A DNA stretch of 40,676 bases from DAOTXL01 sp034434895 (lineage in GTDB: Bacteria; Chloroflexota; Anaerolineae; JAAYZQ01), in contig DAOTYI010000047.1 in the NCBI GenBank assembly GCA_034434895.1, positions 1-40,676 of the forward strand. Direction: 5' to 3'. The position numbers were made by a program, and so were the translations under genes. The number at the start of each line of letters is the position of its first letter. Within the stretch, counting starts at the first letter, position 1. Below the pieces are notes generated by a model, which had not been told where the DNA came from, did no database searches, and worked only from the letters and a program-made list of their open reading frames with translations. Positions 23,701-30,988 of the stretch are shown here, piece by piece.

Positions 23701-25344
23701 GCCGCCGGCAAAGATGCCCGGCCGGTTGGTCTCCAGCGTCTGCGGATTGACCTTAAAGGTGCCCTGGCGGGTGATCTCCAGGCCGTGGTCGGGGTCGAGG
23801 AAGCTGATCTCCGGGGCCTGGGCGATGGCGGCCACCAACCCGTCACACGGGATGTCGAACTCGCTGCCCTCAATGGGGACCGGCCGCCGCCGGCCACTGG
23901 CGTCAGGCTCGCCCAGTTGCATCCGCACGCAGCGGATGCCGGTGATCTGCCCGTTGGAGTGCAATACTTCCACCGGCTGGGCCAGGATCTCCAGCCTGAC
24001 CCCTTCCTCCAGCGCCTCGTCAATCTCCCAGGCGTTGGCCGGCATCTCGGCCCGGGTGCGGCGGTAGACGATGGTCACTTCTCTGGAGCCCAGGCGCAGG
24101 GCGGTGCGGGCCGTATCTATGGCCGTGTTCCCGCCCCCGATCACGACCACCCGTTCGCCCAGGTAGGCCTTTTCGCCCAGAGCAACGGCCCGCAGGAAGG
24201 GCACGCCGTGGAAGACACCCCGGGCCACATCCTCGCCGGGAATGTGCAGTTTTTGCGGCTCGTGGGCGCCGATGGCCAGGAAGATGGCGGCAAACCCTTC
24301 GGCAAACAGCCGGTTGACGTCCCGCACCGGGTGGTTGAGCTTTAACTCTACCCCAAGCTTCAGGATTTCGTCAATTTCGCGGTTCAACACTTCGCGGGGC
24401 AGGCGGTAGGCAGGGATGCCGACGCGGGCCATGCCGCCGGCCACCGGCAGCGCCTCGAACACAGTGACCCGGTAGCCCATTCGCGCCAGGAAGTGGGCAG
24501 CCGACAGCCCGGCCGGCCCGGCGCCGACAATCGCTACACGGCGTCTGTCCTCCGGTGGCAACTCTTCTGGCGCCCAGGGGAAGGGGGTCAGCTCCCGCAG
24601 CTCCCCTGGTCCTCCGCGTTGGTCCCAGCGGGCGTACACGGTATCGGCCACAAACCGCTTCAGGGCACAGATGGCGACCGGTTGGTCCAGTTTCCCCCGG
24701 TTGCACTGCGTTTCACAGGGGTGGTGGCAGACGCGGCCCACCGTTGCCGGGAAGGGGTTATACTGCTTGATGACCTCCAGCGCCTCTTCGTACCGGCCCT
24801 GGGCAATGAGGGCGATATATCCCTGGGCGCTGGTATCGGCCGGGCAGGTGGCTTTACAGGGGCTGGTGCCCCGCTTGGAGATGACATAAGCGCTGGGCAC
24901 AGCCTGGGGGTAGGGCTTGTAGGTGGCGGTGCGGCTGTTCAGGCCCTGGTTGAACTCGTTGGGCACATGGACGGGGCAGACCTTAGCGCAGTCGTTGCAG
25001 GCGGTACATCGCTCCAGGCTGATATAGCGTGGGCGGCGGCGGATGGTGGCCCGAAAGTGGCCAGGTTCACCTTCCAGGCGGATCAGGTCGGATGTGGTCA
25101 GGATCTCGATGTTGCGGTGGCGGCCGGCCTCCACCAGTTTGGGCGACAGGATGCACATGGCACAGTCGTTGGTGGGGAAGGTTTTGTCCAGTTGGGCCAT
25201 CTTGCCCCCGATGGCCGGCCCGCGCTCCAGCAGATAGACCTTGACATCCGATTCGGCCAGGTCCAGGGCGGCTTGAACGCCGGCAATGCCACCGCCGACG
25301 ACGAGCGCCGCGCCGATCGGTTGCTCGTTCAGCGATTCTGCCAT
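20788..25344 (-). CDS. Giant HdrA: two HdrA units plus inserted GltD/NfnB-like module
   Basis: The product is 1518 residues from the ATG at 25344 (a GTG at 25359 is equally possible). The first HdrA unit starts with the FAD motif VVGGGIAGVQAALDLAESDVKVYLLE and a ferredoxin motif CTACNDCAKVCP. A GltD/NfnB-like module follows at about residues 160-650: CKATCPADTSAQGYI, CHHPCETQCNRG, the FAD motif VAIVGAGPAGLSAAHFLARMGY and the NAD(P)H motif VVVIGGGNTAIDTARTALRLG. HdrA sequence then resumes (CLKCGLCSECYQC, FLQCIGSRD, CCMYATKEA). A second HdrA unit has FAD motif LVIGGGVAGMTAALNLAEQGY, and two C-terminal [4Fe-4S] motifs follow (CTGCLTCVRICP, CRGCGLCPAECP). It probably oxidises NAD(P)H and splits electrons between ferredoxin and the MetF/HdrBC side. 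It lies 13 nt upstream of mvhD. Confidence 0.9.
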   Translation of the reverse strand: MAESLNEQPIGAALVVGGGIAGVQAALDLAESDVKVYLLERGPAIGGKMAQLDKTFPTNDCAMCILSPKLVEAGRHRNIEILTTSDLIRLEGEPGHFRATIRRRPRYISLERCTACNDCAKVCPVHVPNEFNQGLNSRTATYKPYPQAVPSAYVISKRGTSPCKATCPADTSAQGYIALIAQGRYEEALEVIKQYNPFPATVGRVCHHPCETQCNRGKLDQPVAICALKRFVADTVYARWDQRGGPGELRELTPFPWAPEELPPEDRRRVAIVGAGPAGLSAAHFLARMGYRVTVFEALPVAGGMARVGIPAYRLPREVLNREIDEILKLGVELKLNHPVRDVNRLFAEGFAAIFLAIGAHEPQKLHIPGEDVARGVFHGVPFLRAVALGEKAYLGERVVVIGGGNTAIDTARTALRLGSREVTIVYRRTRAEMPANAWEIDEALEEGVRLEILAQPVEVLHSNGQITGIRCVRMQLGEPDASGRRRPVPIEGSEFDIPCDGLVAAIAQAPEISFLDPDHGLEITRQGTFKVNPQTLETNRPGIFAGGDAAAGPGALIEAIAAGRRGALSIDRYLRGVPLLTPRELTPLPTYELSEAEVAGMVARGEVEMRPRVETPKAPVADRVGDFREVELCLSEEQALAEAQRCLKCGLCSECYQCVLACKAHAIDHQQAPYEQELEVGAVVLAPGYELYDAERAGEFGYGRYANVITALEFERLLSASGPTQGHIIRPADHQEPKRIAFLQCIGSRDREHDYCSAVCCMYATKEAMLALEHLPGVEIHIFQIDMRAFSKGFDAYFERGKAQGIRYHRCKISSLKEDPRSRDLLIHYVTDDGGLEQDRFNLIVLSVGMEPPAGVRELAAATGIELDEHGFCRTRPFRPVETSRPGVFVCGAFAGPKDIPDSVIQAGGAAAAALATIGQARGTLVRPAEYPPEKEVQPEEEPRIGVFICSCGSNIAGVVDVAGVTAYAATLPHVVHAENTLYTCSADSLKLIQERIAEKGLNRVIVASCTLRTHEPIFRDTIRQAGLNPYLFEMANIRDQDSWVHARWPDLATQKAQDLTRMAVARSRKLKPLYTQQQSLFHSALVIGGGVAGMTAALNLAEQGYDVTLVEREKELGGQARILSLTGDGGDVQALLHSLIGRVTGHPRIQVLTDHQVVKSSGFVGNFKTTVASRSDPTQRLIEHGVTLIATGGQEYRGPVYGLGCDPRVITQGDLEQWLANPQSPISDLQSVVMLQCVGPWDEEGNDSHFYCSRICCSVAAKNALRLKERNPEAQVYVLYNRDIRTYGFHEALYTRAREAGVLFLRYGEGERPQISTDGQLQITVRDPVLGQPVTLRPDLLVLSAAVVPAEGSRDLAELLKFSCTLEGFFLEAHVKLQPVDLAAEGLFLAGTCHYPKLLDETIAQAGAAAARAARILSKDHLEVGGIVAVVDPLKCTGCLTCVRICPFNAPQINPTLVGVGGIVGAAEITAAACRGCGLCPAECPAKAIQLQHFTDDQILAKEEALFEAIDRTLAT
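21646..21680. repeat. 7-nt tandem repeat inside hdrA coding sequence
   Basis: Five in-register heptads AGATTGG-AGGTCAG-AGATTGG-AGATTGG-GGATTGG lie in the frame of the giant HdrA and encode NPQSPISDLQS on the minus strand. The other HdrA of the window has a normal-looking segment of equal length here (ENVDAARELRQ). Confidence 0.7.
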
Positions 25345-25368
25345 CGGTTTCTCTCCCACAATTTCCCC

Positions 25369-25536
25369 CTATCCTTCTGGCTCTAAATGTAGGCCAGATT
25401 GGGATCGTCGCGGATGTAGGCCAAAGTCCCAGGCGGCGCACAGTCGTGCCAGGAAATCCACCCGGTCGGCCAGAGTTTCCAGACTGGCCGGTGGGTTCCT
25501 GTCGGGATAGAGGGCACCATCAGGCCGGAAGCCCAT
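25369..25536 (-). CDS. Small ORF, 55 codons, between mvhD2 and hdrA
   Basis: An ATG at 25536, 8 nt past the stop of the second mvhD, opens 55 codons (MGFRPDGALYPDRNPPASLE...) ending at TAG 25371-25369, shortly before hdrA. The upstream AAAGGTAAC is a weak RBS. A different frame of the same DNA ends with TLAYIRDDPNLAYI and also looks protein-like, so a frameshifted relic is possible. I do not recognise it. The position inside a tight operon is the main support. Confidence 0.35.
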   Translation of the reverse strand: MGFRPDGALYPDRNPPASLETLADRVDFLARLCAAWDFGLHPRRSQSGLHLEPEG

Positions 25537-25544
25537 GTGGCCTG

Positions 25545-25982
25545 TTACCTTTCCTCCCGCTTTCGCAGCGGGCTTGGCCCCAGCCTGCGGACGCGCTCGG
25601 TCATCTGTGCCGCCGCGTTGGCAAAAGCATGGGCCTGGCTGCCCGACATGTAAAAGATACCCAGCCGATCCCCTTCCAACCCCACCTGTTCCAGCAATTG
25701 GCGGGCGTAGGCCAGGCGTTTGGTGGCCCGCACATTGCCGTGCAGGTGATGGCAGTTGCCGATGGAGCAGGCCACGATATAGACACCGTCGGCCCCCTCT
25801 TCAAAGGCTTTGAGGATATATTCCACATCCACCTTGCCGGTGCAGGGGAAACGGAACAGCTTGACGTTGGCCGGGTAGGAGACCCGCAACGCCCCGGCCG
25901 TGTCAGCAGCCATACTGCCGCAGTAGATGCAGGTAAAAGCGGTCAATTCAGGTTCGAATTCGTTGTTCCCGTTATCGCTCAT
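25545..25982 (-). CDS. mvhD: MvhD-like [2Fe-2S] electron-transfer subunit, cysteine form
   Basis: The 145-residue paralogue of the UGA-containing mvhD has a cysteine where the other has UGA (GADGVYIVACSIGNCHHLHGN). Cluster-ligand candidates are the two cysteines of TCIYC (C18, C21), one in PCTGKVD, and the two in ACSIGNC. The C-terminus FANAAAQMTERVRRLGPSPL is shared with the paralogue. In methanogens and acetogens MvhD links hydrogenase or another electron donor to HdrA. Here it follows the second HdrA by 13 nt, so each HdrA appears to have its own MvhD. The RBS is weak (AGAAAG). No hydrogenase subunit (MvhA/G) is seen, so the electron donor is likely a different protein. Confidence 0.92.
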   Translation of the reverse strand: MSDNGNNEFEPELTAFTCIYCGSMAADTAGALRVSYPANVKLFRFPCTGKVDVEYILKAFEEGADGVYIVACSIGNCHHLHGNVRATKRLAYARQLLEQVGLEGDRLGIFYMSGSQAHAFANAAAQMTERVRRLGPSPLRKREER

Positions 25983-25995
25983 CTGTTTCTTTCTG

Positions 25996-28900
25996 TCAGT
26001 TGCCTGGACTGGTTACCAGCCATTGCCCCAGGATCGGTTCTTCGGCCAGCACCAGTTGATCATCGCGGTAGTGGCGCAACTGGATGGCGTTGGCCGGGCA
26101 CTCGCTGGTGCAGGTGCCGCAGCCGGTACACAGCGACGGTTCGATGTAGGCTGCGCCGACGATCGCGCCGACGCCGATCGAGTGGGGATCGATTTTGGGG
26201 ATGTGGAAGGGACAAACTCGCACACAGGTCAGGCAGCCGACACACTTGCTCTGTTCGACAATGGCGATGGTCCCTCCCACTTCCAGGCGCTCTTTGCTCA
26301 GATAGGTCATCGCCCGCGCCGCTGTCGCCAGCGCCTGGGAGATCGTCTCTTCTATAAACTTGGGATAGTGGGCCAGGCCGGCCAGGAAGATCCCCTCACG
26401 GGTAAAGTCCATCGGCCGCAGCTTCAGGTGCGCCTCCATGAAAAAGCCTTCGCTGGACAGCGGCACACCCAACAACCGGGCCAAGGTCGGGTTGCTCTCG
26501 GCCGGCATGGTCGCCATGGAGAGCGCCACCAGGTCGGGGGTGAGGGTCAGCTGTTGATTCAGGATCACATCTTTCACCTGCACCTGGAGCTGGCCGTAAT
26601 TGACCTGTACCTGAGGGGGATCGTCTGCCTCGTAGCGCAGGAACAGCACGCCGCGCTGTCGCGCTTCGGTGTAATACTCCTCGCGGAAGCCGTATGTGAT
26701 CAGGTCCTTATACAGGACGTACACCTGACAATCGGGGTTGATCTGCTTGATGCGGATGGCATTTTTCATGGTGTTGGTGCAGCAGGTGCGGCTACAGTAG
26801 TGGATCTCCTGCGCCGGCGGGGTGACGCACTGGATCATGACCACCTGTCGCAACTCTCGCGCTGCGTCCACATTCTCCCACAGCCGTTTCTCCAGTTCCA
26901 GTTGGGTGACGACGCGGGGGTCCTGGCCGTAGAGGAAGACATTGCCTTTGTATTCATAGCCGCCGGTGGCCACAACCGTCACTCCGTGTCTGATCTCCCA
27001 GCAGCGAGGGGGCTCGCCGTTGCCGGCGCAGCTCAGGCGGGTGCGAAAGTTACCCACATGTCCCTCGAAGCCGATGACCTCGGTGTTGTAGTAGAGGGCG
27101 ATCCGTTCGTGGCTGTGCACCCGCTTGATCAGGGTCCTGAGCAACCGCTGGGGGTTGGGGCTTTCGGCCGTCATGTACAGATGGCGCAGGTTGCCGCCCA
27201 GCCGGTCGCTCTTTTCCACCAGGTAGACATCGTACCCTTCGTCAGCGATGGACAACGCCGCCGTCATGCCGGCCAGCCCCCCCCCGATCACCAGGGCCGA
27301 GCGCTCAAAAGCTCTCTTTTCCTTGCTGTAGGGTTGCAGATGTCGTGCCCGCGCCACTCCGACCCGCATCTCCTCCCTGGCTTTGCGGTTGGCCCCGACC
27401 GGATCGTCGCCGTGGACCCAGGCGCAGTTGTCACGCAGGCTCACGAACTCCAGCAGTTGAGGGTTCAGTCCTTCCTGGCGGAGGAGGTGGTGGAACAGGG
27501 CCAGGTGGGTGCGGGGTGTGCAGGCGCCGATGACCACCCGGTTCAGGTCATGGTCACGGATGGCCTGGCGGATGGCTTCCGGTCCGCCGGCCAGGCAACC
27601 ATATTCCAGGGCCTGGACGTGGACCACGCCGGACAGGTTGCGGGCAAAGGACAGCAGGCCGTCTACGTCTATGACCCGGTCAATGGTGGGATGGCAGTAG
27701 CAGGCAAAAACGCCGATGCGGGGTTCCTGGCCGCTCACATCCCGTTCGGGCGGGTAGGTGGGGGCCGTGATCTCGGTGCCCGACTTGCCCGACAGGAGGG
27801 CCATGCACCGGGCCGCTGCACCGCTGGCGTCCATCACCGTTTCGGCAATCTCTTTGGGGGTGGCAAAGGCCCCGGCCACAAAGACGCCCGGCCGGCTGGT
27901 GTCCAGCGGCTCGAACTTGTCGGTGCGGCAGAAGCCGTATTCGTTCAGCTCGATCTGCATGTCCTCCGCCAGGGCGATGGCCTTGGGCGGCGGCTCGCTG
28001 CCGACCGATAGCACCACCATGTCGAACCGCTTTTGCCGCAGCACCCCTTTTGTGTCCTGATAGTGGAGGATCAGGTCGTGGGTGGCAGGGTCCTCTTTGA
28101 TCTCGGAGATGCGGCAGCGGGTATACTCTACATGCCATAGCTCTTTGGACTGATCAAAGTAGGCGGTGTATTCCTTGCTGAAGGCCCGTTCGTCCATGAT
28201 AAAGATTTCGCAGGTGACGCCGGGCAGCCGCTCTTTGGCCAGAACGGCCTCTTTGGTGGCATACATGCAACAGATGGAGGAGCAATACGGGTGCTCCTGG
28301 TCCCGCGAACCGATGCACTGCAACCAGGCGATCCGCTCCGGGATCTTGCCATCGGAGGGGCGTTCGATCACCCCTTCTGTCGGGCCGGACCGGCTGGCCA
28401 GGCGCTCGAATTGCAGGCCGGTGACCACGTTGGGATAGCGGCCATACCCCAGCTCCTCGGCGGGTGTGGGATCGTACAGCTTGTAGCCCACGGCCAGGAT
28501 GATCGCCCCGACATGGATCTCTTCCAGCCACGGCTCTTCGTCCAGGTTGATGGCCCGGGTGGGGCAGATCTGCTCACATTTGCGGCAATCCAGACAGTAG
28601 GGGCCTTTTTCGATGACATAGGCGTTGGGGATGGCCCGGACGGAGGGTTTATAGGCCGCCTTGCGTGTCACCAGGCCGGCCTGATAGCTGCTGGGCAGCT
28701 CCACCGGGCAGATGTTGGTGCACTCGTTGCAATTGATGCACAACCTGGTATCCACATGTCGTGGCTGGTGATGAACCTGGACGGTAAAGTCGCCGGGCAG
28801 GCCCCTGGCCCCGACCACGGTGCTATTGGTCATGATCTCGATGTTGGGGTGCTGGCTGTGGTCGAGCAGAAAGGGGGAGATGGAGGGCCGGGAGCAACCG

Positions 28901-29106
28901 TAGCCGTGGTCGGAGGTGCCCCGGCACAGAACGCAGTCGTGCGTGGGGAACATAAAGCCCAACTGGGCGACAATCCCGCCGATACTGGGAGCTGAGTCCA
29001 ATAGATACACTTTGTACCCGGAATCGGCCAGGTCCACGGCGGCGCGCATCCCTCCTACTCCGGCGCCGACTACCATCACCGAACCGAGCATCCTTCGTTG
29101 AACCAC
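25996..29106 (-). CDS. Double-unit HdrA (first gene of the Wood-Ljungdahl cluster)
   Basis: The product is 1036 residues from GTG 29106; the AGGAGG 6 nt upstream fits this start better than the ATG at 29091. It has a complete HdrA unit (VVGAGVGGMRAAVDLADSGYKVYLLD, CINCNECTNICPV, CLDCRKCEQICPTRAI, WLQCIGSRDQEHPYC, CCMYATKEA) followed by a second (RIGVFACYCHPTI, LVIGGGLAGMTAALSIADEGYDVYLVE). It ends with two [4Fe-4S] motifs, CVGCLTCVRVCP and CTGCGTCTSECPANAI. It differs from the giant HdrA by lacking the GltD-like insert, and the rest aligns end to end, so the two are duplicates. HdrA flavin is the electron-bifurcating centre in the family. The substrate side is not clear, because no separate NAD(P)H- or H2-oxidising subunit is encoded nearby. 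Confidence 0.9.
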   Translation of the reverse strand: MVQRRMLGSVMVVGAGVGGMRAAVDLADSGYKVYLLDSAPSIGGIVAQLGFMFPTHDCVLCRGTSDHGYGCSRPSISPFLLDHSQHPNIEIMTNSTVVGARGLPGDFTVQVHHQPRHVDTRLCINCNECTNICPVELPSSYQAGLVTRKAAYKPSVRAIPNAYVIEKGPYCLDCRKCEQICPTRAINLDEEPWLEEIHVGAIILAVGYKLYDPTPAEELGYGRYPNVVTGLQFERLASRSGPTEGVIERPSDGKIPERIAWLQCIGSRDQEHPYCSSICCMYATKEAVLAKERLPGVTCEIFIMDERAFSKEYTAYFDQSKELWHVEYTRCRISEIKEDPATHDLILHYQDTKGVLRQKRFDMVVLSVGSEPPPKAIALAEDMQIELNEYGFCRTDKFEPLDTSRPGVFVAGAFATPKEIAETVMDASGAAARCMALLSGKSGTEITAPTYPPERDVSGQEPRIGVFACYCHPTIDRVIDVDGLLSFARNLSGVVHVQALEYGCLAGGPEAIRQAIRDHDLNRVVIGACTPRTHLALFHHLLRQEGLNPQLLEFVSLRDNCAWVHGDDPVGANRKAREEMRVGVARARHLQPYSKEKRAFERSALVIGGGLAGMTAALSIADEGYDVYLVEKSDRLGGNLRHLYMTAESPNPQRLLRTLIKRVHSHERIALYYNTEVIGFEGHVGNFRTRLSCAGNGEPPRCWEIRHGVTVVATGGYEYKGNVFLYGQDPRVVTQLELEKRLWENVDAARELRQVVMIQCVTPPAQEIHYCSRTCCTNTMKNAIRIKQINPDCQVYVLYKDLITYGFREEYYTEARQRGVLFLRYEADDPPQVQVNYGQLQVQVKDVILNQQLTLTPDLVALSMATMPAESNPTLARLLGVPLSSEGFFMEAHLKLRPMDFTREGIFLAGLAHYPKFIEETISQALATAARAMTYLSKERLEVGGTIAIVEQSKCVGCLTCVRVCPFHIPKIDPHSIGVGAIVGAAYIEPSLCTGCGTCTSECPANAIQLRHYRDDQLVLAEEPILGQWLVTSPGN

Positions 29107-29161
29107 CACGTTCCTCCTGTCCACGAGATCCTGGCTTAAGCCTGTGCTCCTGAAAAGAACA

Positions 29162-29187
29162 GAGCCCCTACACCTGGCAAGGGGCTC
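29162..29187 (-). promoter_or_regulatory. Leader hairpin of the hdrA2 transcript (candidate attenuator)
   Basis: On the minus strand GAGCCCCT (29187-29180) and AGGGGCTC (29169-29162) form an 8-bp stem with a 10-nt loop, followed by TGTTCTTTTC. The 5' side overlaps CCCTTTGAG (29193-29185), which can instead pair with CTCAAAGGG (29291-29283) near the transcript start. The two pairings exclude each other in part. Confidence 0.45.
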
Positions 29188-29312
29188 AAAGGGAATAGAA
29201 TCCTGGGCAGTGCCCGGCATGACCGGCCTGTCTGGATGCCTGTTGTCTCAGTCCTGTGCATGGGCGTCACCCTTTCCAACTCCCCTTTGAGTCAGTTCCG
29301 ATTGGCAGGTCC

Positions 29313-29341
29313 ATTATACCTGATTTTTGGGGGGAATGCAA
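29313..29341 (-). promoter_or_regulatory. Promoter of the hdrA2-led cluster
   Basis: TTGCAT (29341-29336), a spacer of 17 nt and TATAAT (29318-29313) make a near-consensus promoter. The predicted start near 29306 gives a leader of about 200 nt before the GTG at 29106. Confidence 0.75.
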
Positions 29342-29366
29342 AAGGCAGGTTAGCCGGGGCAACTTT

Positions 29367-29395
29367 TTGCCGCCCGTTGATTTTTGGAGTATAAT
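29367..29395 (+). promoter_or_regulatory. Promoter of the exopolysaccharide operon
   Basis: TTGCCG (29367-29372), a spacer of 17 nt and TATAAT (29390-29395) point to the plus strand. The predicted start is near 29402, so the first gene would be read from a nearly leaderless mRNA. The -35 boxes of the two divergent promoters are only 25 nt apart. Confidence 0.7.
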
Positions 29396-29404
29396 CGGTT
29401 GGGG

Positions 29405-30988
29405 ATGGAACGCATGAACCGGACGGGAGCTGGGCAGAACACCGCTTTTTTGATGGTGGTTGCGTTTCTTGGGGCGCTGACCTTCCTGGGGGCCTGTGGC
29501 GATCCCAGGCCGATCCTGGTCAGGCTGCGGGCCGACGGTCAGGAACAGATGTTGCAGGTGATCGGCCGGCCGCTGTCGGTCGGTGAATTGCTGGGGGCCG
29601 CCGGTGTGACGCTGGGGCCGCTGGACCGGGTGGAGCCTGACCTGTATGTCCAGGTGGCCGAGGGCATGGTCGTGACCGTGACCCGCGTCAGCGAGACATT
29701 TGAGACCGAGCGCCAGCCCCTCCCCTTTGCCCACCGGACGATGCGCAGCGAAGCGATCCCGGTCGGCGAGCAGCGCCTGTTGCAGCTCGGCGCCAATGGC
29801 CAGGTGGAGATCACCTACCGGGTGACACTGGAGGATGGTGTCGAGGTATCGCGTCAGGAGGTGCGCCGCGAAGTCCTGGTCAGGCCGGTGGACGAGATCC
29901 TGCTGGTGGGGGTGCAGGGGGAGCTGGCCCCGGTGCCGATTTCGGGGACGATTGCCTACCTGTCGGGGGGCAACGCCTGGGTCATGCGCCGCTCGTCAGA
30001 CCTGCGGCGCAACCTTACCGGCTCCGGCGATCTGGACGGCCGGGTCTTTGCCCTGTCGGACGATGGCAGCCGGCTGGCTTTCACCCGGGCGATGGTCGGC
30101 GAGGGGGAGACGCCGCTCAATTCGCTGTGGCTGGCCCGCACCTGGCTGGTGGGTGAGGAGCCGGAGTATCTGGGGGTGACCGGCGTGATCTGGGCAGCCT
30201 GGTCGCCCGACGGCAGGCGGCTGGCTTATTCCACGGCCGGACGGAGTGGGGGGGTGCCAGGCTGGAAGGCCAACAATGACCTGTGGCTGATGACCCTGCC
30301 GGAGGAGGGGACCGATGCGGCGGCCACGGTCGAGCTGTTGCTGCCGGCCACAGCCGAAATCCCCTACGCCTGGTGGGGACGCACCTATGCCTGGTCGCCC
30401 AACGGCATCTACCTGGCCTACAGCCAGGCCGACCAGGTGGGCATCCTGGCTGTGGCCGACAGGGTCCTTCTGCCACTGGCTTCCTTCCCTCCCTTCCGCA
30501 CCCAAAGCCACTGGGCCTGGATCCCCGACCTGTCCTGGTCGCCCGATGGCTATTTCCTGGCCTTTGTCCGGCATGAAGGGGACCTGGAGGGGCTGAGCGA
30601 TGAGGATAGCCCGGTGTTCGGCCTGTGGGTCGTCAGCGCCGACGGCGCGTTGCAGGTGCGCCTGGCCGAGGAGGTGGGGATGTGGTCCGGGCCACGCTGG
30701 TCGCCGACGGGGGAGCTGTTGCTCTATGGCCAGGCGCAAAGCCCACGCAACTCCCAGGATAGCCGCTATGAGCTGTTTGTGGTGGACCGCGATGGCAGCA
30801 ACAGCCGCCGCCTGTTCCCGCCGGAGGGGTGGATGGGGCTGATTGCTCCGGATGTGGCCTGGTCGCCGGCGGGGGATGCCCTGCTGATCGAGTATGAGGG
30901 CAACCTGTATCGTCTGGATGTGGAGACAGGGACGCCGGTGCAGTTGACCGGCGATGGGCAGAGCTCACACCCAAGATGGGCACGATGA
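29405..30988 (+). CDS. Lipoprotein with DUF348/G5-like and beta-propeller domains
   Basis: The product is 527 residues from ATG 29405 (ATG 29414 is also possible). The hydrophobic segment FLMVVAFLGALTFLGAC ends in a lipobox with C31, so the protein is exported and lipid-anchored. Residues about 35-180 resemble the DUF348 + G5 arrangement of cell-wall proteins: a ubiquitin-like segment (VRLRADGQEQMLQVIGRPLS) and a beta-strand-rich segment with EVRREVLVRPVDEILLVG. The rest is a TolB/WD40-like propeller with repeated AWSPDGRRLAYS, YAWSPNGIYLAYS, LSWSPDGYFLAFVR, RWSPTGELLLYG and AWSPAGDALLIE blades. A role in binding envelope polymer or peptidoglycan is an inference. It overlaps the next gene by 4 nt (ATGA). 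Confidence 0.88.
   Translation: MERMNRTGAGQNTAFLMVVAFLGALTFLGACGDPRPILVRLRADGQEQMLQVIGRPLSVGELLGAAGVTLGPLDRVEPDLYVQVAEGMVVTVTRVSETFETERQPLPFAHRTMRSEAIPVGEQRLLQLGANGQVEITYRVTLEDGVEVSRQEVRREVLVRPVDEILLVGVQGELAPVPISGTIAYLSGGNAWVMRRSSDLRRNLTGSGDLDGRVFALSDDGSRLAFTRAMVGEGETPLNSLWLARTWLVGEEPEYLGVTGVIWAAWSPDGRRLAYSTAGRSGGVPGWKANNDLWLMTLPEEGTDAAATVELLLPATAEIPYAWWGRTYAWSPNGIYLAYSQADQVGILAVADRVLLPLASFPPFRTQSHWAWIPDLSWSPDGYFLAFVRHEGDLEGLSDEDSPVFGLWVVSADGALQVRLAEEVGMWSGPRWSPTGELLLYGQAQSPRNSQDSRYELFVVDRDGSNSRRLFPPEGWMGLIAPDVAWSPAGDALLIEYEGNLYRLDVETGTPVQLTGDGQSSHPRWAR

Noticed and set aside
29107..29306. Cobalamin, THF or other known riboswitch in the hdrA2 leader
   Set aside because: No B12-box or other consensus core could be matched by eye; only generic hairpins are claimed.
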